Below, one piece after another: positions 11,076 to 24,200 of a DNA stretch of 64,000 bases; within the stretch, counting starts at the first letter, position 1; every line of letters begins with the position of its first letter. The stretch comes from Pohlia nutans (taxonomy: Eukaryota > Streptophyta > Bryopsida > Bryales > Mniaceae): assembly GCA_022496805.1 (NCBI GenBank), contig CM040094.1, forward strand, positions 5,603,501 through 5,667,500, in the 5' to 3' direction. The notes under the pieces were generated by a model. It saw only the letters and a list, made by a program, of their open reading frames with translations, searched no databases and was not told the DNA's origin. A program made the translations under genes and the position numbers.

Positions 11076-14000
11076 ATTGAGCTTTATTTGGGCCTGATCT
11101 TCTTGAGGAGGGAGGGCAGAGGGTTAGGTGGTCAACCGGGTTGAACTCCTGGGCTGGCAGTTTAAAGGAATCAGCTTAAAATAATGGTAGAGATAACTTG
11201 GCAGCGAAACCAGGAGCCATTGTCGACTGCTACCTGGCCACTCCCGAAATCACTACTCGGTCAGGAACCATTCTTTCCAAATCCCACGGAATGCCTCCCT
11301 CTAGGCCCTAAAATGACGTTTAAGGATTAATAAACAACATGCCAACATGAATAGACAATCTGATACATCTCTAGTGCATGCAAAGAAGTTTAAGTAGATA
11401 CTTACTCGATTAGTGACCCTATTTTGTAATGTTTTTGCTACAAAAACAACATTCTTTTGTAATAAAGTTGTTTGTTTTTCTTTTCACCAATACATAATAA
11501 GATGTAAAATTTGGCACCTTATAATCCTATTCTACTCACTATGTTTAAATAATGAATAATTTTAGGCTAACTAAACGAACATTTTTACAGCTTACAATTA
11601 GATCTAGTAATGTTGAACATTAGGGTAAATGAACATTTCTATAGTACACGTAGGTCGACTCTCCCCTAGAGAAAGTTCCAAACACACTGGGATGTGAGTT
11701 GTACTAAATCTCAAGATTGCAAAGTGCAAACACCAACACCATTAAAGTTGGTAACCCTTCATGAAAGTCACGAGGCGACACGCTCTATATACATGAGAAG
11801 CCCCAAAAGTAGAGAGTGTATTTTTAAATACACAGCAAAACCCAAATACTAGTAGAGCAAGAGGACATCATCATAGAGAGACCAAGGCTTCCGTGAGTGA
11901 TTAACAAACAACCACTTCGAGTGGGAAAGTATTGAAGCTGTAAAGCTCGTATTCATCTTTGGAAGATAAACAACGCCCTCATAGTCATAACCTAAAATGA
12001 AAAATTTGCCCCAACAGAACAAACAACCATTTTTGGAACTGAACTGAACTCTCTTCTGAGTTGAGCTGCGATTGTGCATAGGAGAAAAGAAAAATGTTTT
12101 AATAAACTCATACAAACCCTTGGATATTTACAAACACTTTTTGTTTTATAAAAAGGAGAGGGCATATTGAACATTACATGATATCGTGATCTTTGAAAAA
12201 TTCATGAGTGTTAACATAATAGGACAAAGGTTTGAGAATAAGGAAAACACTATCAATTTTATCATGAACAACATTATATACACATTTCTAATTTCTGAAT
12301 AGTCTTTTTGAAAAGCATGATATTTGAATGAATTTGCTAGTTGTTTCATCACAACATGCGGATCTATTCAATGCACATACAGTTTCAAAGTTCCAACACT
12401 TGATTGAAGAATGTGCTGGTTTATTTCTTGGTTCAAGAATCGATATACAGAAAGTAGAATACAAGATTTTACCCTATACAAGTCCCATTTTAGATTTCAC
12501 GATTGTACTCGCATTCATTTTATCGTTTTAAAATATGCAATGTAAAATTAATTAGCACAACAAGGAGAAAGTATGCTAAACTGAACCATTGAATTACATC
12601 ATGAAGAATCAACAATACAAAGTTAAAAAATGCATATTAAATTTAAATTATTTTACAAGGATGCAGTAGATATGTTTTTCTAAAATGTCAAAAAAAATAT
12701 TGAAAAACAAATCTTTAATGAATTTATATATGTTTATACAACTTAATTTGTTTTAAGAAGGTAGTCTACAATCACATAAGTTTGAAAACAACAGTTAACA
12801 AGAGCATTAAATTGTTTTTTTATCTACCTTCAGCATCATTACAAACTTCAAAAATTTTAAGAAAAATAATTAAATAGAAATACTTGAGGTCATGAAATTT
12901 ACATTTAAAACCACTTTTATACAATTTTTTTAAGCACTACTTTTACTAAATTCTTAGTAGATTTTCTTTTGAAACTTTAGATTTAAGTATATATAACAAC
13001 AACAGAGGGCGCTGTGGAAAAAAATTAAAAATTAAAAACAGTTTTGTATTTTTTTAATAGCCTTTGACTAAAACATTTAGATTTGAATACAGCGGTGGAT
13101 CTTTTTGGTCAAGAATACTATGCCTTCACCCATCAATAAATGTTATAATTGAAAATTAAAATTGCAATTGGACCCAATTACATTTTCCAATTAGAGGCTA
13201 TTTAATTTGTGTTATTCCAAGATAAGTCCTTAAACCATCTAGGTATTAAGATTTCAACATTCAACTTGGCCTCTCTTGAAAATAAAGTAAGATCATCCTT
13301 TGCACACTCCCACGTTCATATCATAACCAATAAATATCTTGCACTAATTTAAGGAAGGCAAATCAATCAATGAAATTTTTTCTAGCCAAGGTCTTGTGAT
13401 TTCTCTGGCCAAGTCCTTGTAATTTAATTACACAACATAGTATAGCATAAACATTTGTCACGTTCTAGGAGATAAATTTACAAAAGTTATTTTTGGTCTT
13501 AGCTTTAGAAAGACATATTCCACTTGCTAGAATCTTGGTAGAACAATGAGTGTGAGTGCACGCTAATACATTGAGGAAGGCTATAAAGAGCCTTAAATTT
13601 TGCAATCGTGAGCTTGCTGCAACGAAACCATATCTTAGTTTGATGCATACGGGCATATAGCAAACATGTTAGTGTTTGCAAAAGCTTTGGCAAAAACTCA
13701 TTAGAATTGAACGAAATGTGATTTGCGCAACATCATGTATGCAGACAACGAGCCAAGTTTATTGAGATTGATAAGCGCTTGCGACATATGATAATTTAGA
13801 GATGAGTATGTGAACAATAGTTCTCAGGAATTTTGCCTTGCTCCATCTTTTAAATGTGCTCAACATTTGTTATGATTTGGGGTGCGTTTATCAAAAGTGA
13901 CTACTTGTTGTGATGTCACTTGATCGACGTACAAATAGCCGTTTTGTTGATGTTGTATATCAGGACAGTTTAAGTGGATTTTGCTTCTTGCATGATGTCT

Positions 14001-14731
14001 GATCTAAAATAATGATTTTATCCTTATGGAGATGGAGCTCGAACGCATCGTAGTTTTCTGTCTAGTGCGTAGAAATGTACACATGGCAATCAGATAGCAT
14101 GAAGAGGTTTCAATGGCTTGCTTGATTTAAATCCGATAGGAACCTTCAACTTCAACCAAAAAGAATCCCACGAAGTTGAAGTCTATGTAAGCACATTTTG
14201 CATAAATCACACATAAACTTCAATTTACGCCAACACACCCAGGTGTTTAAACTGCATACTCAGAAACATTTGATTAGTTATGGAAGGCATTGTATGTGTT
14301 CAATCACGTAGCCTACGATGGCATGGTAAAGTGGATGACTTTAGAAGCTACTTTCGATTTTGGGTGAAAAATTGTAAAAATATTGAGGATTGAAATTTGA
14401 ACATGTATTACAGATTTCCTCTTGTGGAAGAAAATTTTGACAGTCAATATCTTTCTTGTTCTCTCACTAAAGGGCCAAATAAACATTCTATCTTCAATTA
14501 CATCTTGAGAAAAACTTCTACGAACCTAGGTTGATATTTTGATTCCAAGTGGATTGTAAGTTATGAATATTTAAAAATTGGTATCATTTAATTAGGGACC
14601 CCAAAAAATTCCAAATGTGCCAAGTAATATGGGACGGAGGAAGTAATTGATTGCATCATTTTTAATCACAATTTCATGTTCAATTGTAAGGTAGAATCAC
14701 CCAATTCCATCCATGCACCCACTCTTCCACT
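11076..14731. other. AT-rich spacer, no supported gene
   Basis: Long stretch of AT-rich sequence with only short random open frames on both strands. I see no RNA gene, transposase or recognisable coding exon. Confidence 0.5.
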
Positions 14732-14950
14732 ACACTAAATAGGTAGATTAGTGTTAGATACACTAATTTACATAAACATGTTGTAAGTTTTTACTGTTGA
14801 CCAATTTTTTTACCCTCTATATTGGTCAAGATGGGGATCTTTCAATAGTATTGGAATCAGTGTCTTTGGTAAAAAAAAATTGTTGAAAGTAAAAATCTAT
14901 AATATATTCAAATCATATAATTATCTAACACTAATCTACCTATTTAGTGT
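14732..14950. mobile_element. MITE with 29-bp perfect terminal inverted repeats
   Basis: Left arm starts ACACTAAATAGGTAGATTAG and continues GTGTTAGATA. The right arm is its exact complement, ending at 14950. The interior is AT-rich with no open frame. The target duplication is not clear. Confidence 0.7.
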
Positions 14951-15219
14951 TGCTATAAACTTACTCTAAAATTGTACCACAAAGTGCTTTTGGAACCATT
15001 TCCTTACTTAGCTTTCATGGATTGAATTTGAATTTTATAGGGATTGGTTTTCAAACAAGTCTATGGGACAGCTAAAGTGGTTTAGGCAACTTCCACTTTG
15101 AAAATTCATAGCAATTACACAACTTATTCAAAAATTCTATTTTTTTCTTGTAAAACCATCATTATTAATTGCTACTACTACAAAAATATTCACTCATGAA
15201 GAGAACATGTGGAGCCTCT

Positions 15220-15407
15220 AAGGTAGGAGCATCTAAAACAAACACTATACCTCATTGCAACAAAATCTAGACCATGCAATCAGTTTTAAGCGTTGACCAA
15301 AATGGTAAGGCTATCTATGGTCTACCTAGATTCATGTTCTAGAATGACTATAGTGCCTAGATTTTGTCGTAATGAGGTTCAGGGTTCGTTTTAGATGCTC
15401 CTACCTT
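15220..15407. mobile_element. Foldback MITE with TA borders
   Basis: Two arms of about 60 bp face each other, beginning AGGTAGGAGCATCTAAAAC on the left and its complement on the right, with scattered mismatches. TA lies directly outside the AGGTAGGAG ends (15219-15220 and 15407-15408), as for Stowaway or Tc1/mariner-type MITEs. No coding capacity. Confidence 0.65.
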
Positions 15408-15858
15408 ACTCATCAATTTTGTCTACTCTTTGGTGCATGAAAGACCTGTTGCCGAGCCCATGGACACTAGCAGAAAAAGTGGCACTGCCGAGGAAGATGT
15501 CCATTCAAGTAGTGCCCAATTCCACACATACACAGTGATTTTGCCTCGGCATCTGCCCTAAGGAGCGCCATGATTTTCTATTAGTGGAAGAATCATGGGG
15601 CTTGTTGTGTCGATGCCATTGCCACTCGCTGAGAAGAAGACCTCCATTCCAAATGGCAGCACTTCGCATGGCAGCACTTCGGTTTCAAATGCTCTATCAG
15701 CGATAAATTTGCAGCACATCTGCAGAAGCGGTTGAAGGAGACTTTCTGCTCACTCCAATGAGTATAATTATAGCTCAGTTCGGGAATGTTTTTGAATCGA
15801 CCAGGTGGATCTGAAACTTCTTGACAGACTCTCTGGAGATTCAAATACTTCTAAGGTC

Positions 15859-16106
15859 TGGGATGGCTCCTGAGAAGTAGCACTGGCTTAATTTCCTGTC
15901 ATGTATGTGTTTTGAATAGCGAGTTGCAAATGGCGTTGCGTGATGGCAAACGGCCAGTTGTTTCGGCTTCTGTTGGTTGCCCTGAGGGCTTGAAGGAACT
16001 CATGTCGAAATGCTGGCTCCTTGATCGACCAGACTTCAAAGCTATTCAGAAGGCATCGCGGACCATCAAGTGCAGTACCGGTAGTTTAGAAGCAGCTGAT
16101 ACATGA
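15859..16106 (+). pseudogene. Protein kinase C-lobe remnant
   Basis: The frame from 15912 reads LRDGKRP, GLKELMSKCW and DRPDFKAI, the end of a plant kinase domain (subdomains X-XI, including the CW-x-RP-x-F signature). Just upstream, about 15862-15880, a short piece encodes GMAPEK followed by a stop, resembling the APE segment. The rest of the kinase (N-lobe, HRD, DFG) is not found between about 15.4 and 15.9 kb. The WLLDRP piece is shorter than usual. I read it as a degenerate fragment, related in type to the kinases at 3324 and 60280. Confidence 0.5.
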
Positions 16107-16528
16107 CTTGTATACACACTTCGCAATCTTATTGTCAAACTTTGAATCAGGCTACGTGTATTTATGGTTCTATCCAATTCTGAATATTTGGCGACCTCAT
16201 TATCATACTTAGAAGTGATTCCTTGAGCCCACATAGAAAACAGCTCGAAAAACAATGATATCGACCACCTGGATGGTGCGTGACAAATGTTCAGACCAGC
16301 AGCTCCACACCCTCCCATACAACGTCTGCGTTCTAGACTCCAGGGACGATGACTTCCAACCAGAGACAACCGGTGAAGTAAACACTTAGCATATAACTTC
16401 AACTGGGCAATAAATTCTCGTCAATTGATGAGTCTGTCATGAATAATGCAATGGCAACCTATTCCAGCTTAAAAACATTGGAATGATCCTCCCCTCTTAA
16501 ATAATGACGATGGATCGGAGCCTACCTA

Positions 16529-18173
16529 CAGTGGCGACCAGAAGTCTTCGCACAGTGGCCCATCACTTCAACAGGTGTTGACTATAGCTTAGTAAGTGGG
16601 TTTACAGGAGATTTTTTGGGTTAGCATTAATTGATACACCACATGGCACCTAATTAACATTGACTCCCCAAAACTTTGCCACTTGTAGAAATTATTCATG
16701 CAAAAATCGTGAAGGGGTGTGTACAACTTAATATGCACATCAGTTGTACACACCACTATCTTCTCATTAAAATTGCACTTGTGAGGCTTTTTGTTTTGGA
16801 TTTTTTTTGTATGATTTGGAGAGGCCTTTGGTGATTCACTATGGCTCCTAGAAGGTCTGAGAATCAACGTAGGGCAGTTCTTGAGATGTATAAGCGAGGC
16901 AACTCATATGGCCAGATTTCTGCAGTTTTGGGCATTCCTCGAAGCACTTCTTCTGACATAGTGCGAAGGTTCTGTGAGAGAGAGAGTCTAACAGATAAAA
17001 CTTCACCTGGTAGACCTAGAATTCTAGATGAACGCAGTGACCGTGGCATTGTGAGGAGATTAAATGATCCAAATACTAGCACAGCGGCAGCTATAGGAAG
17101 AGTGTTACGATCTGAGGGCTACCAATTGAGTGATAATACGGTGAAAAGGAGTCTTCGGAGGCAAGGGTTGAGAGCATGCGTGAAGACCAAGAAGCCACTT
17201 TTGACAAAGAAACATCGAGCACGTAATTTGCAGTGGGCAAAGAAGTGCAAGCATGCAGATTGGGAGTTTTGGGCTCATGTCATTTTTTCTGATGAGTCTA
17301 AATTCAATCTTTTTGACTCAGATAGACGTCAGTATTGTTGGAGAAAGAGTGGAGATCGTCTTTTAGATCAGCATGTGCAATCTACAGTCAAACATGGAGG
17401 AGGAAACATAATGGTTTGGGGTTGTATGACTTGGGAAGGAGTTGGCAAGCTTCACCTGATTGAAGGGAAGATGGATAAATATGTATATCGCAACATTTTA
17501 GAGACGGAACTTATGGGTACTATACAGATGCAAGGTTTAGAAGAGGATGAGGTTATTTTCCAGCATGATAATGACCCAAAGCATACTGCACATTATGTTG
17601 TAGAGTGGTTGCGTGCTCAAAAATTTGAGCTTATTGGACACCCTCCACAATCACCTGATCTCAATCCAATAGAACATCTTTGGAATGAAGTAGATCGTCG
17701 TCTGAGAAGGTCTAAAAGGAAACCAACTAGTAAAAGTGACTTATGGGAGAAGATCCAAGAAATTTGGTACGGTATAGAGCCTGATGTTGTTAGGAAGTTA
17801 ATACGCTCTATGCCTCAAAGAGCTCTTGATGTCTACCATGCAAGAGGTGGCCACACACGGTGGTAGTGTTTGTGAGTGCTTATGAGTTGAATCATTGAGT
17901 TATAAAGGTGTTTAGTAATTTTTAGTCTTATTTTCTATAGTTGATATGCAATAAAAATCAATTTGACCATAAAGAATTGTACAGGCTTGTTACACATTTG
18001 AATTATTGTGTGTTTTTCTAATTCATATTTTCATTGAAAACTTTGTGTTTTATGCCTGTTGCAACTATCCGTGCTTGTGATTGTGTTCTTGTTATTTTAT
18101 GAGAGTTCATGTAGATTTGGCAAGTATTTAAAAAAAAAAACTCCTCTTGTACAACTATTTGTGGTTGCCACTG
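16529..18173 (+). mobile_element. Complete Tc1-type DNA transposon (1,645 bp)
   Basis: The left end CAGTGGCGACCAGAAGTC and the right end, ending GGTTGCCACTG, form imperfect inverted repeats (20 of 27 positions match counting the TA). TA flanks both sides (16527-16528 and 18174-18175), the target duplication of Tc1/mariner. The length is typical of Tc1-like elements, and it encloses one intact transposase frame at 16841. A 13-base A run lies just inside the right end. The right end is about 97 bp from the stop codon of the convergent kinesin gene, so the insertion probably lies in that gene's 3' untranslated region or terminator. Confidence 0.9.
16841..17866 (+). CDS. Tc1-family transposase, DD34E, intact
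   Basis: 341-residue transposase that cuts and pastes the surrounding element. The N-terminal 110 residues form the paired-like, bipartite helix-turn-helix DNA-binding region, with a GRPR AT-hook-like motif at residues 57-60 between the two halves. The catalytic DDE domain follows. D151 is in IFSDESKF, D243 in FQHDNDPKHTA and E278 in SPDLNPIEHLW. Thirty-four residues separate D243 from E278, the DD34E signature of Tc1 proper. The glycine-rich block (KHGGGNIMVWGC) is also intact. There are no stops or frameshifts, so the protein could be active. Plant mariner-like transposases are normally DD39D, so this type in a plant points to acquisition from a fungus or animal, which a search would test. 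Confidence 0.92.
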   Translation: MAPRRSENQRRAVLEMYKRGNSYGQISAVLGIPRSTSSDIVRRFCERESLTDKTSPGRPRILDERSDRGIVRRLNDPNTSTAAAIGRVLRSEGYQLSDNTVKRSLRRQGLRACVKTKKPLLTKKHRARNLQWAKKCKHADWEFWAHVIFSDESKFNLFDSDRRQYCWRKSGDRLLDQHVQSTVKHGGGNIMVWGCMTWEGVGKLHLIEGKMDKYVYRNILETELMGTIQMQGLEEDEVIFQHDNDPKHTAHYVVEWLRAQKFELIGHPPQSPDLNPIEHLWNEVDRRLRRSKRKPTSKSDLWEKIQEIWYGIEPDVVRKLIRSMPQRALDVYHARGGHTRW

Positions 18174-18269
18174 TACCTTCCTACCTGCTTCTCAATTCAC
18201 ATAATGTACAGTACAATAAGAAAACTGGAGCAGATGCACAGGTTGTGCATCAGATCACAGCCACGAAAC

Positions 18270-21200
18270 CTAGTTCCACCTCTTCTCTCTCAAAGCTGGG
18301 ACGGACTGCAGCTTCACAGGAGCCACCACTCGGTGAGCGCCTGAGACAGGAGCCTTGCCCACCTGGGGCCTGTTGGGAAATAGAGTCGTTCTCCTTGCTG
18401 CTTTCACCGCCGGTCTCGTGTTCACCTCGGCCTCTCTCAGAGGCGAGCCATTGTCCAGATCCTCCCGGGGCGGAAGCAGCAGAGGGCTCCTGAAGTGCAC
18501 TGACTTCGGCTGAGAAGGGGGGCGGCTTATCGAAGGCCCTGCTTTGGTGGGGTTGGATTCCAGCACTTGAGCAAGAGTCTGCAGGCTGGAATCGAAAGTG
18601 GACGTGTTGCTCGTTGCGATCATGTCCAGACCCCCGCACAGCCTTTGAATCTCCTCTTCCGATAGCGACGCTCTCAGCGAGTTGCAGCTGCTGACACCGG
18701 ACTCCTGGGACCGCCGCACCAGCGAGTTCACCTGCACTACTGGCTTCACAGCGAATCCGCTCTTCCGAGGTCGCCCAGGAACGCGCATGGCACCGTTGCT
18801 TGGAGACACGTACTTCGTGCCTGAAGACTGCTTCAGAATTCCCTTGGCTTTGCTCTGGGCCTCCGCAACTCCCTCTGAACTCTGCACCTGAGGACATGCA
18901 TTCTCGTTGCCGAAAACCTCTCCCGTGCAGCTGTTTCTCATAACCTCGCTTGCATCAGGGGGCTTCACCACGTACTCCAAAGTCGGCGTTCTGTCCACGG
19001 CCACCGGGGTGGAACCGGCCTCCACCAACGCAGGTCGTCGGAGCACGGTCTCCACGTTCGATGGAATGCCCTGGAGAAGTCCCACAAAGAGAGAGTGAGT
19101 ACACTAGTTACACAAAGTTAGTCCGACGAAACTAGGGAAATGCGAAAAAGACAATACTTTGGGTCATCCGGAACGCAGATTAGCTTGCACGTACCGATAC
19201 TGGAACGGCCGTTGGTTCTTGAACTGCTGCCTTGCGAACTTCGTTTGCTTGTTGAAGTTGTTGGAGCAATCTAGACACTTCCTTTGCATGTGCGGATGAT
19301 GCAGATTGAAGCGCTTCCTTGGCCTGCTTCAGCTCCGCTGCAAGTGCCTCCTTGGCATGCCTCAACTCAATCGCTTCCTTGGCCTGCTTCCTTTCCACTG
19401 CCAGTGCTTCTTTCGCTTGCCTCAATTCAGCTGCAAGTGCGTCTTTCGCTTGCCTCAACTCGGCTGCTGATCTCTCCACAAGTTTGTCCATGGACTGCTT
19501 CGACTCCGCTGCCATCTTCTCCATCGTTGCCTTCTGCTCGCGGTACATTGATTCTGCCGCCTGCCGAGCTCGTCGCTCGTTCAGGAGCTGGACATCGACT
19601 TCTCCCAGATCCCTCACCTGCACACGCCATGTTGTTATTCACTACAAACCAAATGGATGGGAAACACCTTGGTTCCACACCTTCATCAGAATCGACAAGA
19701 ATTGGAAATTGATCGCCTCATCACATTCTGGTCGCTTCAAATAGAAAAGACTCCTATATCGGCAAAATTAACAGACAGACCCACCTTATCGGAGAGACCT
19801 TGACACGTCTGCTCCTTGGCTTTCAACTTCGCCTCTGCTGCTTGGAGCTTCTCCTCCAGTCTCCTCACGGATTCGTCCTTCGATCTAGCTTCCTGCTTTG
19901 TCTTCTCAGCCTGCAGAACCCAGAAATGCCGTAAGTCCAAGGGAAATGACACTGCATCTCGGATGCACTGCACCAAAAAACACTCAATCAAACAAAGCTT
20001 GGTCCATAGTTAATTGGAAGCGAGCTTCACCAGCTGTTTGTACTTGAACAACTCGCTCGAGTCCAAATGCTTCCTGGCCGGACCCAACTCCACTCCTCGT
20101 ACCCGACTCGCGAAATTCAACGAGCACAGAGTCTCACTCAAGTCTGCCTCGTTGGGGCTTATTTGTACAAACATCAGTGTTTTCGAATCTCCCCCTGTAC
20201 AAACAGAAAAACCTTAATGCGCGGCAGACTCGCTTTGAGCGGTACCAACAGCCTATTTTTCAGGAGGTTGACTTAACTATTTGGGCAACTTCTGGGACAC
20301 AAGCCAAATGGATGGTTAAAAGTTCAGAGTACCTAACGAGTCTTGCAACAAGTGAGTGAGTTTTGAATTCCTGCAAAACACAATGGACAGATCAAAGGAA
20401 ACTCAGCACTCCAAGAGATATTGTGCCTTCACAACTTCCGAGTCAATCAAGAGCCATCCATCGCCATTGACCAACTCCTCACCTCAGGCACGAATCTCCC
20501 AAATCAACAAATTACAATATACTACATGAACGCTGAACATTCATGTGCTGCATGCTAGCAAAAAGAGATAACTTAACTACCTGAACGGTATGTGGCTGCT
20601 CTTCATTGTCAGAGCTTGGATCACATCTCCCAACGCTGACAACGACTTGTTGATGTTCTGAGCTTCCTTCAGGCGATCCCCTTGAGCGTCGCTCTTCGCC
20701 ACTCTCTCGCTCCCAGCCAGATCCACTAACCACAGCTTGCTCTTCGTGAACTCCCCGGTTATTATGTTCTCCCCTCTCACCATCACGCAAAGCATGCTGC
20801 TCCACACAATAAAAAACCCCAAATTACCAACAGGAACTTGCCAGTCTCCTTCGACCAAGCATCGGAGCACATAAGCCAGTTCATACAGTACACTTATCAC
20901 AATGAAATGCACATCCCGTTTCGGAAAACATACCAGTGAGATCGGCTGCTGTGGTCGTTCGCACGAGTAGAACCCACTGTGCGGGAGCTGCTACCCGCCT
21001 GGAGAACATCCCATACTTCTTCCATGCTGCTTACTTGGGCTTCCACCAACCCCGGAACGTGATGTCCTCCTTCTGCAGCTTGCTTGATTTCCAGCCTGCA
21101 CTTACCACACAACCATAAGCCTGCCTGTGCTGTATACCACAAGATTAGCGTCCAGCAAGTTCACATACTATGACCAGGTTGGGCAACTACGGTTTGGACA

Positions 21201-24200
21201 CGCACTTCTTTGTCGGCTGATCTTGTGCAGCAGGAGATGCCAGGAGGTCCCGAATCTGCTCATTGTAAACCTCCATCACACTCACAGAAATATCGTAGTT
21301 TACTTCACCTTTCCGTTGTGCTGCCACGTTGAACAGCTCTTCCAGCGTCCGGTAATTCACGCCCCGATTCGCAACACTGCCTTCCATGGTCCACGTCTTA
21401 CCCGTCCCAGTCTGCCCGTATGCAAAGATGCATACATTGTACCCGTCAAGGACGGAGACCACCACCGGTGCTGTATCTGCAAACACATCGGCTGAGCAAA
21501 GGTTGTGTGTCAGTCAACAGGCTCCACACCAGGCCATTAATCGTTTCAGCCAAATTCTCATGCATAATTATCCGTCAGCAGACAATCAATCGCGAGCTCG
21601 TCGACACTGCCAGTTAAGCTAGCGAACCAAGGTTACAAAGGGCAGCATACTTTGGTCGTCTTGAGGGGAAAACACCCTGTCAAACTTGAACATCTTCTTC
21701 CCGGCTGTCCCGTTGCGCACCACAAGATCCCCGTTGCTGGCTGCTTCGAATTCGGTCACCGAGGCCGCATTCGCCGTAACCTCCGCCTGACTCAGTGGCC
21801 TGCACCGACAAAAAACACGAATGTTCCCTGCATGCGCCAACAGAGATCGGGTAAGACATTGGTAAACGAGCAACTCATACTTCATCTTTCAGGAGATGCA
21901 GAAATCAAACTAGCAGTTCACTGACAGCTTCACGCTATACCTTTTAATTCGAGAACTTTGTTGTAGAGCAGCTTCCGCTCATAGCACTCATCAGCATACT
22001 TCCTTCGCAAATCTTGATGATCGTTCACTGCACAAATTAAAATAGTCTCAGCATTCACCTTTCACCATTTAAATTCCTACCCAGTTTCCACTGCACATAT
22101 CGAAAACCCGAAGCATTCCAAGGCATAATTCTCTTCACAACTAATTCCGCAAAGCTTCTGTGATGACATGTGAATGCCGAGAGGAGAAGAGCGAGGACAA
22201 GGCCTGGTGGTAGGCTTACACAGGGTCCGCACGGATGTAGTCATAACTGTCGGATCGGGAAACGAAGCAACCCACTCCTTCGCCCTGTTCGAAAGCAACC
22301 GCTGCTCCTCCTTCAAAAGCTGCACGTTTCTCCCAAATGCCACCTACTCTTAGAAGAAGGCATAAAACTGCATTGACCAAAAAAAATTACAACAGTCCTT
22401 ATGCACAGCCATAAAGACCAGCACTCGAGACGCACCGTGATCTCTTTGTACGCTGCCAACATTGTCGACATCCACCTCTGCTTCTCAGCATGAGACCGCT
22501 CCTTGATAGCGTTCATTTCGCTCAGTTGGTTCTCCACCGCCGTTGCTGCTCCAGGAAAATAAGTAATCATAAGGATTGCACTTTCCATATCGCTTATCAG
22601 TTTGGACCGTTGGCAATGGTGGGCTGCTGTAAGGCCGCAAGAGAAACATCACAAGAAATCAGCAAATGAGATGAGTGTCATACCTAGAGAATCTACACAC
22701 AGTGATTTCGCACACAGGTCATCACGCAACATTTCGTTCATGCGGTTCGAGTCTTGCAAAGTAATCCACGCCTCGTAGCACTCGTTCTTCAGCTCCGTCA
22801 GCTTTGCTTCGTACTCCGATTTGCGGGTCTTCTTCTTCGCCTGCATGTCAAAGTCAGCCAAGGCTATCGACCAGTACATACAGAAAGCTCGGTCCAACCA
22901 ATTTCAAACACCATTGCTCAAAAATCTGCGAGCAGACCTGTTGGCGCCGGGCCTTGTGTTCGGTGATCTGCCGCAGTTCCTTATCCTTATTCAGCAACTC
23001 CTGCTCGTAACCAACAAGAGGTTCCGAATCTGGGGTGCAGCTGGAGCCGCCTTCAGTCTTTCGCTTAGTCGCACCTGATTTCCCACCGCGTCGGGTACAG
23101 CCTATCACACCCACGCTCTTTAATCAACACCACAACATCAACCAACTGCACAAGGCACTCCCTTCTTCCACCGAACTGCGTAATTGAACTTATGTGCACT
23201 GAGCACCTGATGCTCTCATTTACATTCACAAATAGCTCCACACGAACAGCACAGCACCAACTCCCGTTTCCCACATACTTGTTGTCGGTCCGGATCGGAT
23301 GCAAATGGCGCTGATGGTGGGACTGCCGATCACCCCCTCAAATGCCACTGTCAGACTCCCATCCGACGTCGAAGTACTCACGCTCAGGATCAGAGCATTG
23401 TTCGATCCCACTTCTTCGTATACGTCCAGCTCCGAGATCACCTATGCATGGAATCAGGTCGTCAGCACAACAGCATTTCGCAGTCCCTGATGCAAACATC
23501 ATGCAGTCCTTCATGAGTGCGTTACATACCCTCTCTTCTTGGACGGTCACATCAAACACACGCATTCCCGGTGGGCCGTTTGTGAAGATGATCTCCGCGA
23601 AGTGAAGATCCACCACATAATTCCCACTCGGCAGGTCCCTGAAAACGTAAGAAACGTCCCCGTACCGAGACGTCTGGTACAGGCTTGCGTCGTGCACTCC
23701 CGTCACTTCTTCCTCCGTCCTCAGAACGTCTCCACCAGTGAAGCACTCGTCTCTCTTGAAGCAGATTCCATGCGACCCGTTCTCTATCATCGCCCCTCCA
23801 CAGTTTATTGCCAGAATCACGTCATCTGCAAGTTACCAAAACCCATCATCAACACCGGTCCTGTTATGAACCCACGCGGCGCACTCGCTTCTACACCTGC
23901 CAAGGATAACTATCACCTACGAAAATGTCGTCAAGTCTCTGTACCGAGCCGGCGTCACGCAATGTGACACAACATGACAAGCCACTAATACACAGGCAAC
24001 GATCCACATACTCTGCCTCACCTGGTGAGAATTTGGGCAGCTTCTTCCCGTCTTCCAATGCGAAGCTCATTCTCTTCACCGCGCTGTTCATAACCTCCTC
24101 CTCTTCATCCTCCTCTTCTTCCTCATCGTCGTCTACCCCGGACTGACTCTGCGACAATTCCTGCCGATCCTCGGACTCCTTGGAAGGGGTGAAGTATTCT

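Noticed and set aside
18250..19744. Several overlapping plus-strand frames across the 3' kinesin exons
   Set aside because: They are antisense shadows of GC-rich coding exons whose minus-strand frame has consistent splicing and coiled-coil structure.
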